Source: JAOZPE01 sp964601275 (lineage in GTDB: Bacteria > Krumholzibacteriota > Krumholzibacteriia > JAJRXK01). From it: DNA of 64,000 bases. The notes beneath the pieces are model-generated. The model searched no databases and was not told the DNA's origin. It worked only from the letters and a program-made list of their open reading frames with translations. Numbering within the stretch: position 1 is the stretch's first letter; the number at the start of each line of letters is the position of its first letter. Positions 25,045-36,555 of this stretch are shown here, one piece after another. The translations under genes and the position numbers were made by a program. The stretch spans positions 184,939 to 248,938 of the forward strand of contig CAZRMV010000007.1 in the NCBI GenBank assembly GCA_964601275.1. Reading direction: 5' to 3'.

Positions 25045-28000
25045 ATGACCACCCTGAGACAGAGCTACTCGAGTTTCCGTTACCTGGTGCGCCAGGTGCG
25101 CTGGGTCGAACTGGCGATCACCGCGATGATCGTCTTCTTCGCCCGTGAGCTCAGCTACATCGATTTCGATCCCCGACCGGTGGCGGCGGTGTTCGTTGTG
25201 GGATTGAGCTGGAACTTCCTGTTCTGGCACGCCGGCCGGAGGCACCTGCTCATCGAACGGGGAGTGGCGGGATCCCGCCTGCTGCTGTACTCGTGGCTCG
25301 CCGCGGACGTCTTGACCATGCTCCTGGTCATCTATTTCACCGGCCTGGTGAGCAGCCCCTTCCTGTTCCTTCTGGCCCTGCCGGTCATCCTGAGCACCGC
25401 GGTCACCGATGAGGTGCGCATCAGCTACGCGGTGGTGGCGTGGACCTTTCTCAGCTTCCTGGGGATCTGGACCCTGGAGGAATCGGGAAGCCTGCCCCAT
25501 TTCGCGGTCTATCAGGCCGAGGTGGACGCTCTCTTCCGCGATGCCAACGTCGCCCTGGGCATCTCGCTGATGATCGCGGCGGTGCTTTCCCTCATTGTCT
25601 TCACCCTCCACCGCTTCCGGCCCAACTTCGCTTTCTTCCGGGACGGCTTCCAGGAAGGACGGTTCCGGATCCAGAGCTTGAGGATGGGCGATGTCCAGGA
25701 CTTGCGGTTGGAGGAAGTGGAGGCGGTCGGCCCCGAGGATCTCCTGGAGGAGGTGGTGCAGAACCTCACCACCAATCCCGGTGTCTGCTTTGCCGCCGCG
25801 GTGGTCTTTCCCGCCGGGGAGGACACCGTGGGGGGAAGACCGGGTGACGGGTGGCACAATGGCCTGATGCCGCATCGGGTGGTGAGCATCGCCCACCGCC
25901 AGGTGATTCCCACCTGGGTCGAATTCCAGACCGAGGGAAGCGGCTTCTTCCGCAACCTGCGCTACGGGGAGACCGGCGATCTCTGGGAAGGTCCGTTCTC
26001 CCTGCTGCACAGCGACGGACTCTTCACCAGTTTCACCGAAGCGGATATCTACCTGGCCACGCCGGTCAGCCAGAACGGAAAAGCGGTCGTGGTCCTCCTG
26101 GTGGGGCTGCAGCACCCGGTGCGGCATCGCAACGACGTGGTCCTGCACCTGTTGCACCTGGCGTCCCAGCTCAAGCCGCTTCTGGTCGCCGAGTCCCGTC
26201 TGTCCCGGATGCGGGGGGAAATCACCGCCCTGCATGACGAGAACGAGAACCTCGCCCGTCTCAACCGGATGCAGGCCGAATTCGTGAGCATGGCCAGCCA
26301 CGAACTGAAGACCCCGCTGACCAGCATCGGTGCCTATACCGACGCCCTCATGATGGCGGTCGATCAACCCGATTTCGCCGAGAGACGGGATTTCCTCCAG
26401 GTCATCCGCTCCGAGGCCGACCGCCTGTTGCGCATGGTCAATCGAATCCTCGATTACTCGAAGATCGAGTTCAACCAGCACGAGCTCAAGCGCGTCCACT
26501 GCCGGTTGTCCGATCTGATCAGTGACGTGACCACCACCCTTCGTCCCGAACTCGAACGCAAGAACGTGCGGGTGAACGTCCTGCTCGCCGAGAACCTTCC
26601 GCGGATCGAGGTCGACCGGGACATGATGAAGCAGGTTCTGCTGAACCTCATGAGCAACGCGCTCAAGTTCAGTCCAGAAGGCGGAACCATCACCATCTCG
26701 GCGGTGGAGAAGGCGACCGCGGTGGAAGTGACAGTGGAAGATGAAGGCCCCGGGATCCCGGACGATGAGGCCGAGAAGATCTTCCGCCAGTTCTACCGGG
26801 TCCGGGACTACGGCGACGGGGTGGAGAGGACCGAGGGGACCGGCCTGGGACTGAGCATCGTCAAGAACATCGTGGAGGCCCACGGTGGGGTGGTGAAGGT
26901 CCAGGGCAACGGCGGAAGCGGCCGCGGAGCGGCCTTCTCGTTCACAATTCCCAAGGAGCAGCACTTCAACCTGCAACCGGAAACGGTCCTGGGCGAGGTG
27001 ACTCGCACCCAGGAGTTCGCCCGTCTGATGCGGCTGTTGGTGCAGATGATCGCCGAGTACATGGATTGCAAGATCGTGTCGGTGATGCTGCTGACCAAGG
27101 ACCGGAGCGAACTCTTCGTCCAGTTGGCCTATGGCCTGGACGAGTCGATCGTGAAAGTCACGCGTGTGAAGGTCGGGACGGGAATCGCGGGGCGGGTTGC
27201 CGCCACCGGCCGACCTCTTCTCATCGAGAATGTGGAGGAGGCGGAGGATCTCACGCCGAGCGGACACAAGGGACAGTACGAGACGAACTCCCTGGTGAGT
27301 GTTCCGTTGTTCATGGACGGCCAGGTCGTCGGGGTGGTCAACTGCAACAACAAGGTCACCGGCGAGTCGTTCTATGCCGATGACCTGAGCCTGCTCATCA
27401 CCCTGACCGAGAAGGTCACCTTCGCACTGTCCAAGGCCCTCGCTTTCGAGGACAGCCGCGAAACCCTCAATCGGACCGTGGGCGCCCTGCAGTCGCTCAC
27501 CGAGCTGCATTCAGCGGAAGTCAAGACCTCGTCCCGGGCGATCCGCCATGCCATGGAACTGGCCCGGCGTCTGGGGCTCACCCGGCAACAGATCCTGGCT
27601 CTCCAGTATGCGTTGGTGATCCACGACGTGGGGATGACCCGTCTGAGCCGTGAAATCCTTCGGCGCAAGGGTCCCTTGAAGGAGGACGAGAGGGAGCAGC
27701 TCAAGGCACACCCCACTCTCGGGGTGGAGATGCTCGAACCCTTCCTGAGTGCGGACGAACTGGATGAGATCATCCGCTACCACCACGAACGGGTGGATGG
27801 GAAGGGATATCCCTACGGTCTTTCCGGAGAGCATATTCCCCTGTCCGCGAAGATCGTGTCGATCGTGGACGCCTATGACGCCATGACATCTCCGAGAGTC
27901 TATCGCACGCTGATGAGCCCGGTGGAAGCCGCCGAGGAACTGGTCTTGAACGCCGGATCGCAGTTCGACGCCGACGTCGTGCGCATCTTCCTCGACGTAC

Positions 28001-28083
28001 TCGCCGAGAACGGTGAGTTGCAACAAGACGAATGGACCCGATTGAAGGATCACGAGACATGGCTGCACCCCGCATCCTTGTAG
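25045..28083 (+). CDS. Membrane histidine kinase fused to GAF and HD-GYP domains
   Basis: The ATG at 25045 follows GAGGAAG with 10 nt spacing and is preferred over an upstream GTG. The 1012-aa protein has about six membrane helices (10-190), then an unassigned sensory region. HisKA has His419 in MASHELKTPLTS, and HATPase shows NLMSNALKFSPEGG, DEGPGIPDD and GTGLGLSIV. A GAF domain (about 650-800) leads to a C-terminal HD-GYP domain with HDVGM (His860-Asp861), a second His in KAHP, RYHHERVDGKGYP and SIVDAYDAM. All metal ligands expected for a c-di-GMP phosphodiesterase are present, although the usual Lys of HDxGK is Met. Kinase and phosphodiesterase outputs in one chain are unusual. Its end overlaps the next receiver gene by 25 nt. 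Confidence 0.9.
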   Translation: MTTLRQSYSSFRYLVRQVRWVELAITAMIVFFARELSYIDFDPRPVAAVFVVGLSWNFLFWHAGRRHLLIERGVAGSRLLLYSWLAADVLTMLLVIYFTGLVSSPFLFLLALPVILSTAVTDEVRISYAVVAWTFLSFLGIWTLEESGSLPHFAVYQAEVDALFRDANVALGISLMIAAVLSLIVFTLHRFRPNFAFFRDGFQEGRFRIQSLRMGDVQDLRLEEVEAVGPEDLLEEVVQNLTTNPGVCFAAAVVFPAGEDTVGGRPGDGWHNGLMPHRVVSIAHRQVIPTWVEFQTEGSGFFRNLRYGETGDLWEGPFSLLHSDGLFTSFTEADIYLATPVSQNGKAVVVLLVGLQHPVRHRNDVVLHLLHLASQLKPLLVAESRLSRMRGEITALHDENENLARLNRMQAEFVSMASHELKTPLTSIGAYTDALMMAVDQPDFAERRDFLQVIRSEADRLLRMVNRILDYSKIEFNQHELKRVHCRLSDLISDVTTTLRPELERKNVRVNVLLAENLPRIEVDRDMMKQVLLNLMSNALKFSPEGGTITISAVEKATAVEVTVEDEGPGIPDDEAEKIFRQFYRVRDYGDGVERTEGTGLGLSIVKNIVEAHGGVVKVQGNGGSGRGAAFSFTIPKEQHFNLQPETVLGEVTRTQEFARLMRLLVQMIAEYMDCKIVSVMLLTKDRSELFVQLAYGLDESIVKVTRVKVGTGIAGRVAATGRPLLIENVEEAEDLTPSGHKGQYETNSLVSVPLFMDGQVVGVVNCNNKVTGESFYADDLSLLITLTEKVTFALSKALAFEDSRETLNRTVGALQSLTELHSAEVKTSSRAIRHAMELARRLGLTRQQILALQYALVIHDVGMTRLSREILRRKGPLKEDEREQLKAHPTLGVEMLEPFLSADELDEIIRYHHERVDGKGYPYGLSGEHIPLSAKIVSIVDAYDAMTSPRVYRTLMSPVEAAEELVLNAGSQFDADVVRIFLDVLAENGELQQDEWTRLKDHETWLHPASL

Positions 28084-28442
28084 TCGAGGACGAGAACCCG
28101 CTGGCCCGGGTCATGGCGTTTTCCTTCCAGAACGAAGGATACGTGGTGGCCCGTGCGGTGGATGGCATCGAATGCATGAACAAGATCTCGACCTTCGGGC
28201 CGGATGTCGTGCTGATGGACCTGATGATGCCCAAGCTCGACGGCCTGGAGACCATCCGGCTGCTGCGGAGAAACGAAGCGCGGCGCGATCTGATCATCAT
28301 CGCCGTCACCGCGAGATCGAGCCCGGAGGACCGCCGGCTGGTCCTGGAGGCGGGGGCGGACCATTTCGTGAAGAAGCCCTTCCAGATTTCCGCCCTGATC
28401 GAGCATGTGAACGGCATGCTGGCCCCGCGCGGAGTGCAATAG
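28059..28442 (+). CDS. Stand-alone receiver-domain response regulator
   Basis: This 127-aa CheY-like protein consists only of a receiver domain: VVEDE acidic patch, Asp54 in LMDLMMPKLDG, Thr in VTAR, and Lys106 in VKKPF. The ATG with GAAGGA upstream lies inside the end of the preceding kinase gene, which indicates translational coupling. There is no output domain, so it probably passes phosphate on or binds a partner. The next kinase starts 3 nt downstream. Confidence 0.93.
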   Translation: MAAPRILVVEDENPLARVMAFSFQNEGYVVARAVDGIECMNKISTFGPDVVLMDLMMPKLDGLETIRLLRRNEARRDLIIIAVTARSSPEDRRLVLEAGADHFVKKPFQISALIEHVNGMLAPRGVQ

Positions 28443-28445
28443 GCC

Positions 28446-30890
28446 ATGGGCGCGGAGGATATGGACCGTCTCTTCCGGTCGGTGTCCGGCTTTCTCCGTT
28501 GTCGAGATCGGACCGAACTTACCGCCCGCATCGTCGACGCGTTCTGCCAGACCCTGGGCTTCGGCTCCGGACTGCTGCGGCTGCGCGACCCGAAGGACGA
28601 CCGATTCGTCCTGTGGGCCAGTACCGGTCTTGGAGCCTCCGAGCTTTCCGAGGGCCGTTTCGACGACCTCGACCTCGAGGGAATGGAACAGACGCTGGCG
28701 GCATGCCGCCGGGTAGGAGGCTGCTATCTCAAGGGAGAAGGCCCTGCGACTCGTCTCCATTGCCCCTTGCTCGGCGCCGAGGCCGAATGCATCGGCCTGA
28801 TCGAGCTCGTCGCCCCCCGGGACGGCCACATCGATCCGCAGTCCCTTCCATGGGTCGGCCGCCTCGCGGAAGTGGCGGCCCTTGCCCTGGAATCGATGGC
28901 CTCGAGGGAAGAGCTGACCGAGAGGATTCGCGAACTCTCCACCGCGGAGACCCAGATCGAGGAGCTCAAGACCCGCCAGGAGGAGTTCCTCGACGGAGTC
29001 AGCCATGAACTGCGGACTCCTCTCACCTCGATCCAGGCCTATTGCGAGGGCTTGTTGAACGACGACGGAGGGATGGAGCCGGTCCTCACCCAGCAATTCC
29101 TGGGGGTGATCCTCCAGGAGAGCCGCCGTCTCCAGGACCGGGTGGAGGACCTGTTGGCCATTGCGCGGGGAGAGAGCGGACCCTCGCCTTCCTCCCGACG
29201 CCGCCGTTTCGATCTGGCGGAAACGGTTCGCAAGACGCGGCAGCGGATGGAACCCTTCCTCCGGGAGAAGAAGCTCGAGGGTCTCCTCTGTCTGCCCGAA
29301 GAACCGGTCTACCTCGACGGAGAGCCCGAGGCCATTGCCCAGATCGCCCAGGAACTGCTAGAGAACGCCATCAAGTTCTCGCCGGAGGGCGGAACGATCC
29401 GGGTCTCGGTGCTCGAGGACGACGGGGAAGTGGAACTGCGGGTGGAGGACTGTGGGGAAGGGGTTCCCGAGAGCGAGATGGAGCGCATCTTCGAACGCTT
29501 CTACCAGGTGGATGGCACGGCCACGCGTTCCCACGGGGGGCAGGGTCTGGGCCTTTCCCTCTGCCGGCGCATCGTCGAGGAACACGAGGGAAGGATCTGG
29601 GTGGAACGGGTGGAAGCCGGGGGCGCATTGTTCCGGGTCCGTCTACCCCGGCAGCGCGCGATCCTGCGCACGGCCCTGGCCCGGGAAGTGCACCGGGGAG
29701 CGCGGTCCCAGCTCCTGGATCTGCTCGACCTCTCGGTGGCCCTGGTCAGCGAACTGATGTCCTGCGGGATCGCGTCGATCATGACCTACGACGAGCGGGA
29801 AGACTGCCTGCGGGTGCAGGCGGCGGTCGGGTTGAGCGAAGAGGTGGTGCGGAGAACGCGGGTCGAGGCGGGATCGGGGGTGGCCGGCTGGGTGTTCAAG
29901 ACGGGGGAGACGGTATGGGTTCCCGATCTTCGCAAGGACGACCGTTTCGGAATCGACCTCAACGAACAACAGTATGACGGATACAGCGTGTTGAGTACGC
30001 CGTTGCGGACGGACGGCAGGATCATCGGAGTGCTGAACGCCAACAACAAGCTGGCGGGCGAGACCTTCGACGATGACGACCGCCTCTTGCTGGAATCGCT
30101 CGCTCGCCGCATCTCCACCACCTTTTCCCACTATCGGAGTTTCGAAAGCAGCCACGAGGTCATGGTAAAGGTCCGCGACGCCTTGCGGGCCGCGGTCGAT
30201 TTCAACCATCGGCGTCGCACTCCGCTGCGGGAGGCGATCGTGCGTTGCGGCCTGGCCACCGCCCGCCGGGCCGGGGCCGGCGAGGACGAGCTGCGGACCC
30301 TCTCCTTCGCGTTGCGCATCTACGACCTGGGTCTCTTCGTCGCCGGGGCGGATGTCCCCGCCCGGACCGAGCCGCTGGCCGCGGAGGAACGCCGCCTGAT
30401 CCAGGAGCACGCGCGCCGGGGCGCCGAACTGGGTGATGTGCTCGAATCGGACGAGATGCTCCGGTTGATCCTGGCGCATCATCACGAGAACTGGGACGGG
30501 CGGGGGTATCCCGATGGTCTCGCCGGAGAGCTGATTCCCCGCGGGGCCAGGATCGTCCGACTCGTTGACGCCTTCAGCGCGATGCTCCACGGCCGGATCG
30601 GGCGCCCTCCGGTGGATGTGGTCGAGGCGCTGGCGTTGGTGGAGGAGGCGCTCGGCCGCCGCTTCTGTCCCCACCTGGGCGCGGTCTTCCTCGAGGAGGC
30701 GCGCACGCGATGTGAAGAGCTCATCTATCTCGCCCGGTGGCAGGAGGAGAACGGTCCCCGCCAGCACGAGAGCGGGCCGGAATGGCCCCGCAGCGGAAAA
30801 CTGCCCGCCATCCAACCCTCCATCCCCGCCGGCGGCCGGTTGGTCACCGCGGGGGCTCCCCCTTCCCTTGATCCGGAGGATCCGGCATGA
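28446..30890 (+). CDS. Cytosolic histidine kinase with GAF and degenerate HD-GYP domain
   Basis: This 814-aa paralogue of the kinase two genes upstream lacks membrane helices. A GAF-like N-terminus (1-160) precedes HisKA with His187 in GVSHELRTPLTS. HATPase follows (ENAIKFSPEGG, GEGVPESE, GGQGLGLSLC), then GAF (about 415-562, with VEAGSGVAGWV and NANNKLAGETF), then an HD-GYP-like domain. That last domain keeps EHARRG, AHHHENWDGRGYP and RLVDAF, but the catalytic HD pair is replaced by Tyr626-Asp627 (IYDLGL). A metal ligand is therefore missing and phosphodiesterase activity is doubtful; a c-di-GMP or protein-binding role is possible. The end overlaps the next receiver gene by 4 nt. Confidence 0.9.
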   Translation: MGAEDMDRLFRSVSGFLRCRDRTELTARIVDAFCQTLGFGSGLLRLRDPKDDRFVLWASTGLGASELSEGRFDDLDLEGMEQTLAACRRVGGCYLKGEGPATRLHCPLLGAEAECIGLIELVAPRDGHIDPQSLPWVGRLAEVAALALESMASREELTERIRELSTAETQIEELKTRQEEFLDGVSHELRTPLTSIQAYCEGLLNDDGGMEPVLTQQFLGVILQESRRLQDRVEDLLAIARGESGPSPSSRRRRFDLAETVRKTRQRMEPFLREKKLEGLLCLPEEPVYLDGEPEAIAQIAQELLENAIKFSPEGGTIRVSVLEDDGEVELRVEDCGEGVPESEMERIFERFYQVDGTATRSHGGQGLGLSLCRRIVEEHEGRIWVERVEAGGALFRVRLPRQRAILRTALAREVHRGARSQLLDLLDLSVALVSELMSCGIASIMTYDEREDCLRVQAAVGLSEEVVRRTRVEAGSGVAGWVFKTGETVWVPDLRKDDRFGIDLNEQQYDGYSVLSTPLRTDGRIIGVLNANNKLAGETFDDDDRLLLESLARRISTTFSHYRSFESSHEVMVKVRDALRAAVDFNHRRRTPLREAIVRCGLATARRAGAGEDELRTLSFALRIYDLGLFVAGADVPARTEPLAAEERRLIQEHARRGAELGDVLESDEMLRLILAHHHENWDGRGYPDGLAGELIPRGARIVRLVDAFSAMLHGRIGRPPVDVVEALALVEEALGRRFCPHLGAVFLEEARTRCEELIYLARWQEENGPRQHESGPEWPRSGKLPAIQPSIPAGGRLVTAGAPPSLDPEDPA

Positions 30891-31267
30891 CTGCGAAGAT
30901 CCTGGTCGTCGACGACGAGCTCTATATCCGCAACATCCTGGACTTCGCCCTGGAGAGCGAAGGCTTTACGGTGATCACCGCCGCCGACGGGGAACAGGCC
31001 CTGCAGAAGGCCCTCACCACCTCCCCCGACCTGATCGTGCTGGACGTGATGATGCCCAAGCTCGATGGCTTCGAGGTCTGCCGGGCGGTCAAGGCCAAGG
31101 AGGAGACGAAGGACATCCCGGTGATCCTCCTCACCGCACGCGACAAGGAAACCGACCGCAAGCGGGGTGAGGAAGTGAAGTGCGATTGCTACCTGACCAA
31201 ACCCTTCAGCCCGAGCCAACTGGCCGAGATCATCCGGTCGTTCCTGGACAAGACCCTCAGCAGCTGA
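30887..31267 (+). CDS. Stand-alone receiver-domain response regulator
   Basis: This 126-aa CheY-like protein has VVDDE, Asp53 in VLDVMMPKLDG, LLTAR and Lys105 in LTKPF. It starts at ATGA overlapping the kinase stop and closes the operon. No DNA-binding or enzymatic output is present. It resembles the receiver of the first operon gene (same MMPK-DG context), which suggests internal duplication. Confidence 0.93.
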   Translation: MTAKILVVDDELYIRNILDFALESEGFTVITAADGEQALQKALTTSPDLIVLDVMMPKLDGFEVCRAVKAKEETKDIPVILLTARDKETDRKRGEEVKCDCYLTKPFSPSQLAEIIRSFLDKTLSS

Positions 31268-31314
31268 AGCCGCCACCGAAGGCTTTGCCCGTATCCGCTC
31301 CCCGCGGACTGACC

Positions 31315-31320
31315 TATACT
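31315..31320 (+). promoter_or_regulatory. -10 element directly in front of priA
   Basis: TATACT ends only 7 nt before the priA ATG. Initiation at the usual distance would place +1 within one or two bases of the A of ATG, giving a leaderless mRNA. No good -35 is found at 16-18 bp, and no Shine-Dalgarno precedes the ATG. Confidence 0.4.
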
Positions 31321-31327
31321 TCCTTCC

Positions 31328-33352
<2,025 letters not shown>

Positions 33353-33776
33353 GAGGGGACGGCCGGAAAACGGCGCACCACCGGGGGCGACCGATCCCAC
33401 CCGCCGCTTCAAGACGGATTTGCCACCGGGCCCTGCCGGGACCTATCTTGAAGGGGCCCGCAGCGGGAGCTCGTTTCCACCGGAAGTTCCCTGGGGTGGA
33501 CCCGGCGGGGCCGGAGCATGTGTTGACAGGTGACGGCGGGAGGGAGTATATCTTGGATCGCTGGGCGGGAATGCCCGGCGGAGAGACCGCCGGGGGATCC
33601 CCGGTTGGCGAAACACCTCGCCCATCTTCCTTCTCCTTCTGGCTTTCGCTTTCCAATGCAATTGACCCGCCACGGTGGATCCATCCGCCGGGCCCTCGTA
33701 GGATGAAGACCTTCCTTTGCCCGTCAAACCTCGCCCCCGTTGCGGGGGCCCACTCCTTCGACCTGGAGATCTGCGC
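33353..33776. other. Non-coding 424-bp region with promoter and hairpins
   Basis: No credible gene is seen. A promoter lies at 33523-33552. Downstream, the predicted 220-nt leader holds an inverted repeat CGGCGG-AGAGA-CCGCCG and, just before the RBS, GCCCCCG-TTG-CGGGGGC. Neither is followed by a T-run. Confidence 0.55.
33523..33552 (+). promoter_or_regulatory. Sigma70-type promoter for the TPR lipoprotein
   Basis: TTGACA (33523-33528), an 18-bp spacer and TATATC (33547-33552). It predicts a long leader of about 220 nt before the ATG at 33777. Confidence 0.7.
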
Positions 33777-34961
33777 ATGCGTATGAGTTGGAAGATTCTG
33801 GCCGTGCTGGGTCTGGCCCTGCTTGCCGGCGTCTACGGCTGCAAGCATCCCTTCGTCAATTCCGGGAACATCTATCTCGACCAGGGAATGTTGCCCAAGG
33901 CGGAGGCGTGCTATCGGGTGGCGTTGAACGATGAGCCCAACAACGGGGAAGCCCATTTCCAGTTGGCCTACACCCTCAGCGAAATGGCCAAGAAGCATCT
34001 GGCCAACGGAGAGATGGACTCCGCCCGGGTGAAGTTCGTTTCCGCCACCGAGCACTACCTGAAGGCCGCCGCGATCGATTCGGCCGCCTGGGCTGACGAC
34101 GCGGCCCTGAACATCTCCTCCAATTTCGCGCGCGTGTTCAATGAAGGAGCCAAGCTGCTGCGGGCCGGGGACACCGACGCCGCGCTGGAATACTACGAAT
34201 TGGCCTACGAGATCGATCCCCACGGGGAGAACGGTCCCCGGGCCGAGCTGAACATCGTGCAATTGAAGTACGACAAGCTCAGCGGCGAGTACCGCACTGC
34301 CCAGGCCGCCAACGATTCGTCGGCGATCGCCCGGACGACCCAGGAGGCCAACGACCTGCTGACCAGGATCGACCAGACCTTGCCGGACGTGAAGGATTCC
34401 GACACCAAACGCACCTTCATCGAGGTGAAGGCCGCACTGTATCGCATGCTCGATCGAGGCAGTGAGGCCCGCGCCCTCTACGAGCAACTCCTCGAGGAGA
34501 ATCCCGACGACATCTCCCTCATGCTGAACCTGGCCCGTTCCCAGAAGGAGCAGGGAGACTATGCCGGGGCGGCGGCGTTCTACCAGCGGGCCCTCGATCA
34601 GATCGAGATCGCGCCGGTGATCAACGAGGACGGCCGTTACGACTACGTCTATGCGGAATGCGCCCGGGCCTACTTCATGGCGGATGAATACGAGAAGGCC
34701 ATCGACGCCTTCACCTCCGCTCTCGACGTGGCCCAGACCGATATCGAACGGATCGATTTCTACGACCGGATCTCCGTCTCCTGGTTCCAGCTGGAGAAGT
34801 ACGAGAAGGCCGTCGAGTACGCCCAGAAGGTGATCGATCTCGATCCGGAGAACCTCAACGCCTGGCAGATCAAGTGCCGTGCCCTGGGCCGGCTGGGCCG
34901 CCAGAAGGATTCCGAGACCGCCTGCGCGAAGTTCTACGAGCTGCGCGACGCGAACAACTGA
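33777..34961 (+). CDS. TPR-repeat lipoprotein
   Basis: The ATG is chosen for GGAGAT 6 nt upstream and for the signal peptide that begins there; upstream in-frame codons give no signal. The 394-aa protein has a hydrophobic leader ending VYGC (Cys22; Tyr at -2 makes the lipobox atypical). TPR-like helical pairs fill most of the mature part, for example LDQGMLPKAEACYRVALNDEP, SEARALYEQLLEENPDD, KAIDAFTSAL and EKAVEYAQKVIDLDPEN. It likely scaffolds protein contacts at the periplasmic face of a membrane. A terminator-like hairpin follows. Confidence 0.8.
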   Translation: MRMSWKILAVLGLALLAGVYGCKHPFVNSGNIYLDQGMLPKAEACYRVALNDEPNNGEAHFQLAYTLSEMAKKHLANGEMDSARVKFVSATEHYLKAAAIDSAAWADDAALNISSNFARVFNEGAKLLRAGDTDAALEYYELAYEIDPHGENGPRAELNIVQLKYDKLSGEYRTAQAANDSSAIARTTQEANDLLTRIDQTLPDVKDSDTKRTFIEVKAALYRMLDRGSEARALYEQLLEENPDDISLMLNLARSQKEQGDYAGAAAFYQRALDQIEIAPVINEDGRYDYVYAECARAYFMADEYEKAIDAFTSALDVAQTDIERIDFYDRISVSWFQLEKYEKAVEYAQKVIDLDPENLNAWQIKCRALGRLGRQKDSETACAKFYELRDANN

Positions 34962-34970
34962 TCTTCCCCG

Positions 34971-35003
34971 GCGCCGGGGGTGGGGCATTGCCTCCCCCGG
35001 CGC
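34971..35003 (+). terminator. Terminator-like hairpin
   Basis: A perfect 10-bp stem GCGCCGGGGG / CCCCCGGCGC encloses a 13-nt loop, followed by TGTTCTC. It lies 9 nt after the TPR lipoprotein stop. The T-run is poor, so strength is uncertain. Confidence 0.5.
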
Positions 35004-35110
35004 TGTTCTCGACCCGCTGCCGCGGAATGGGCCGCGGCGGACGCCACCGCAACGACCAACCCGACGGGCTCTTCCCCATTTCGGGGAATTGCGGCCGTCC
35101 CCCAGGTAAC

Positions 35111-36550
35111 TTGAGTCCTTTGAAACGACGTACCGTGCGTAAGAAGACTTCCGATGCGCGAGCGAATCGGAAGCCCACTACCCCACCGCCCGAATCCAAC
35201 GAGGTGCCCGAGACCTCCAGCGAGGACAACGGCGCTGAATTCGTCGAGCCGGTCGACAGCTCTCTCCCCCAGCTCAACATCGGGGAGTTGAAGCAGAAGA
35301 ACATCCAGCAGCTCATGGAGCTCGCCCGGGACTTCGGGATCGAGGGGGCCGCCCACCTGCGCAAGCAGGAGTTGATCTTCAAGCTGCTCGAGGCGCAGGC
35401 CGAGCGAAGGGGCCTGATCTTCGCCGAGGGAGTGTTGCAGGTCCTGGCCGAAGGCTATGGCTTCCTGCGTTCTCCCGACTACAACTACCTGCCCGGCCCG
35501 GACGACATCTATCTCTCGCCGTCGCAGATCAAGAAGTTCGACCTGCGCACCGGCGATACCATCAGCGGGCAGGTGCGGCCTCCCAAGGACAGCGAGAGGT
35601 ACTTCGCGCTGCTGAAGGTCGAGGCGGTGAACTTCGAGAACCCCGATGTCTCGAAGCAGAAACCCCTCTTCGACAACCTCACCCCGCTGTATCCGGACGA
35701 GTGGCTGCGTCTGAGCGACCGCCGCGATGAGGACGGCAACTGGGTGGTGGGCAACAACGACCTGAGCATGCGCGTGGTCGACCTGTTGTGCCCCATCGGG
35801 AAGGGTCAGCGCGGTCTCATCGTCGCCCCGCCGCGCACCGGCAAGACGGTCCTTCTGCAGAAGCTGGCCAACAGTATCGCCGCCAACCATCCCGAGGTCA
35901 TCCTGATCGTCCTGTTGATCGACGAACGGCCCGAGGAAGTCACCGACATGCAACGCACCGTCGACGGAGAGGTGGTTTCGTCCACCTTCGACGAACCGGC
36001 GGAGCGTCATGTGCAGGTGGCGGCGATGGTCATCAAGAAGGCGAAGCGGCTGGTCGAGCACGGCCACGACGTGGTCATCCTGCTCGACTCGATCACCCGC
36101 CTCGCCAGGGCCCACAACACGGTGGTGCCCCACAGCGGAAAGATCCTCTCCGGCGGCGTCGACGCGAATGCCTTGCAGCGGCCCAAGCGGTTCTTCGGCG
36201 CGGCCCGGAACATCGAGGAGGGAGGCAGCCTGACCATCATCGCCACCGCGTTGATCGAGACCGGCAGCCGCATGGACGAGGTGATCTTCGAGGAGTTCAA
36301 GGGTACCGGCAACATGGAGTTGGTGCTCGACCGTAAGTTGAGCGACCGCAGGATCTTCCCCGCGATCGACATCTTCAAGAGCGGAACCCGCAAGGAGGAG
36401 CTCCTGGTCGATCCCAAGGAGCTGAACAAGGTCTGGGTGCTTCGCAAGTTCCTGAACGACCGCTCGCCCCAGGAGGCGATGGAGTTCCTGCTGGACAAGC
36501 TCTCCAAGACCGAGAGCAACCACCAGTTCCTCGAGTCGATGAACGCCTGA
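35111..36550 (+). CDS. rho: Transcription termination factor Rho
   Basis: Rho is the hexameric RNA-dependent ATPase that terminates transcription. Visible are the N-terminal helical domain (IQQLMELARDFGI), the RNA-binding cold-shock domain (EGYGFLRSPDYNYLPGPDDIYLS split around 35450-35520), the P-loop APPRTGKTVL, LLIDERPEEVTDM, LLDSITRLARA and the C-terminal GTGNMELVLDR. Start is uncertain: TTG 35111 has AGG 4 nt upstream; TTG 35120 and GTG 35135 are alternatives. The acidic, Pro-rich segment before the helical domain (about 30-65) is longer than in E. coli Rho. The short leader contains TTCCCC-ATTTC-GGGGAA near the start. Confidence 0.95.
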   Translation: MSPLKRRTVRKKTSDARANRKPTTPPPESNEVPETSSEDNGAEFVEPVDSSLPQLNIGELKQKNIQQLMELARDFGIEGAAHLRKQELIFKLLEAQAERRGLIFAEGVLQVLAEGYGFLRSPDYNYLPGPDDIYLSPSQIKKFDLRTGDTISGQVRPPKDSERYFALLKVEAVNFENPDVSKQKPLFDNLTPLYPDEWLRLSDRRDEDGNWVVGNNDLSMRVVDLLCPIGKGQRGLIVAPPRTGKTVLLQKLANSIAANHPEVILIVLLIDERPEEVTDMQRTVDGEVVSSTFDEPAERHVQVAAMVIKKAKRLVEHGHDVVILLDSITRLARAHNTVVPHSGKILSGGVDANALQRPKRFFGAARNIEEGGSLTIIATALIETGSRMDEVIFEEFKGTGNMELVLDRKLSDRRIFPAIDIFKSGTRKEELLVDPKELNKVWVLRKFLNDRSPQEAMEFLLDKLSKTESNHQFLESMNA

Positions 36551-36555
36551 TTCCC

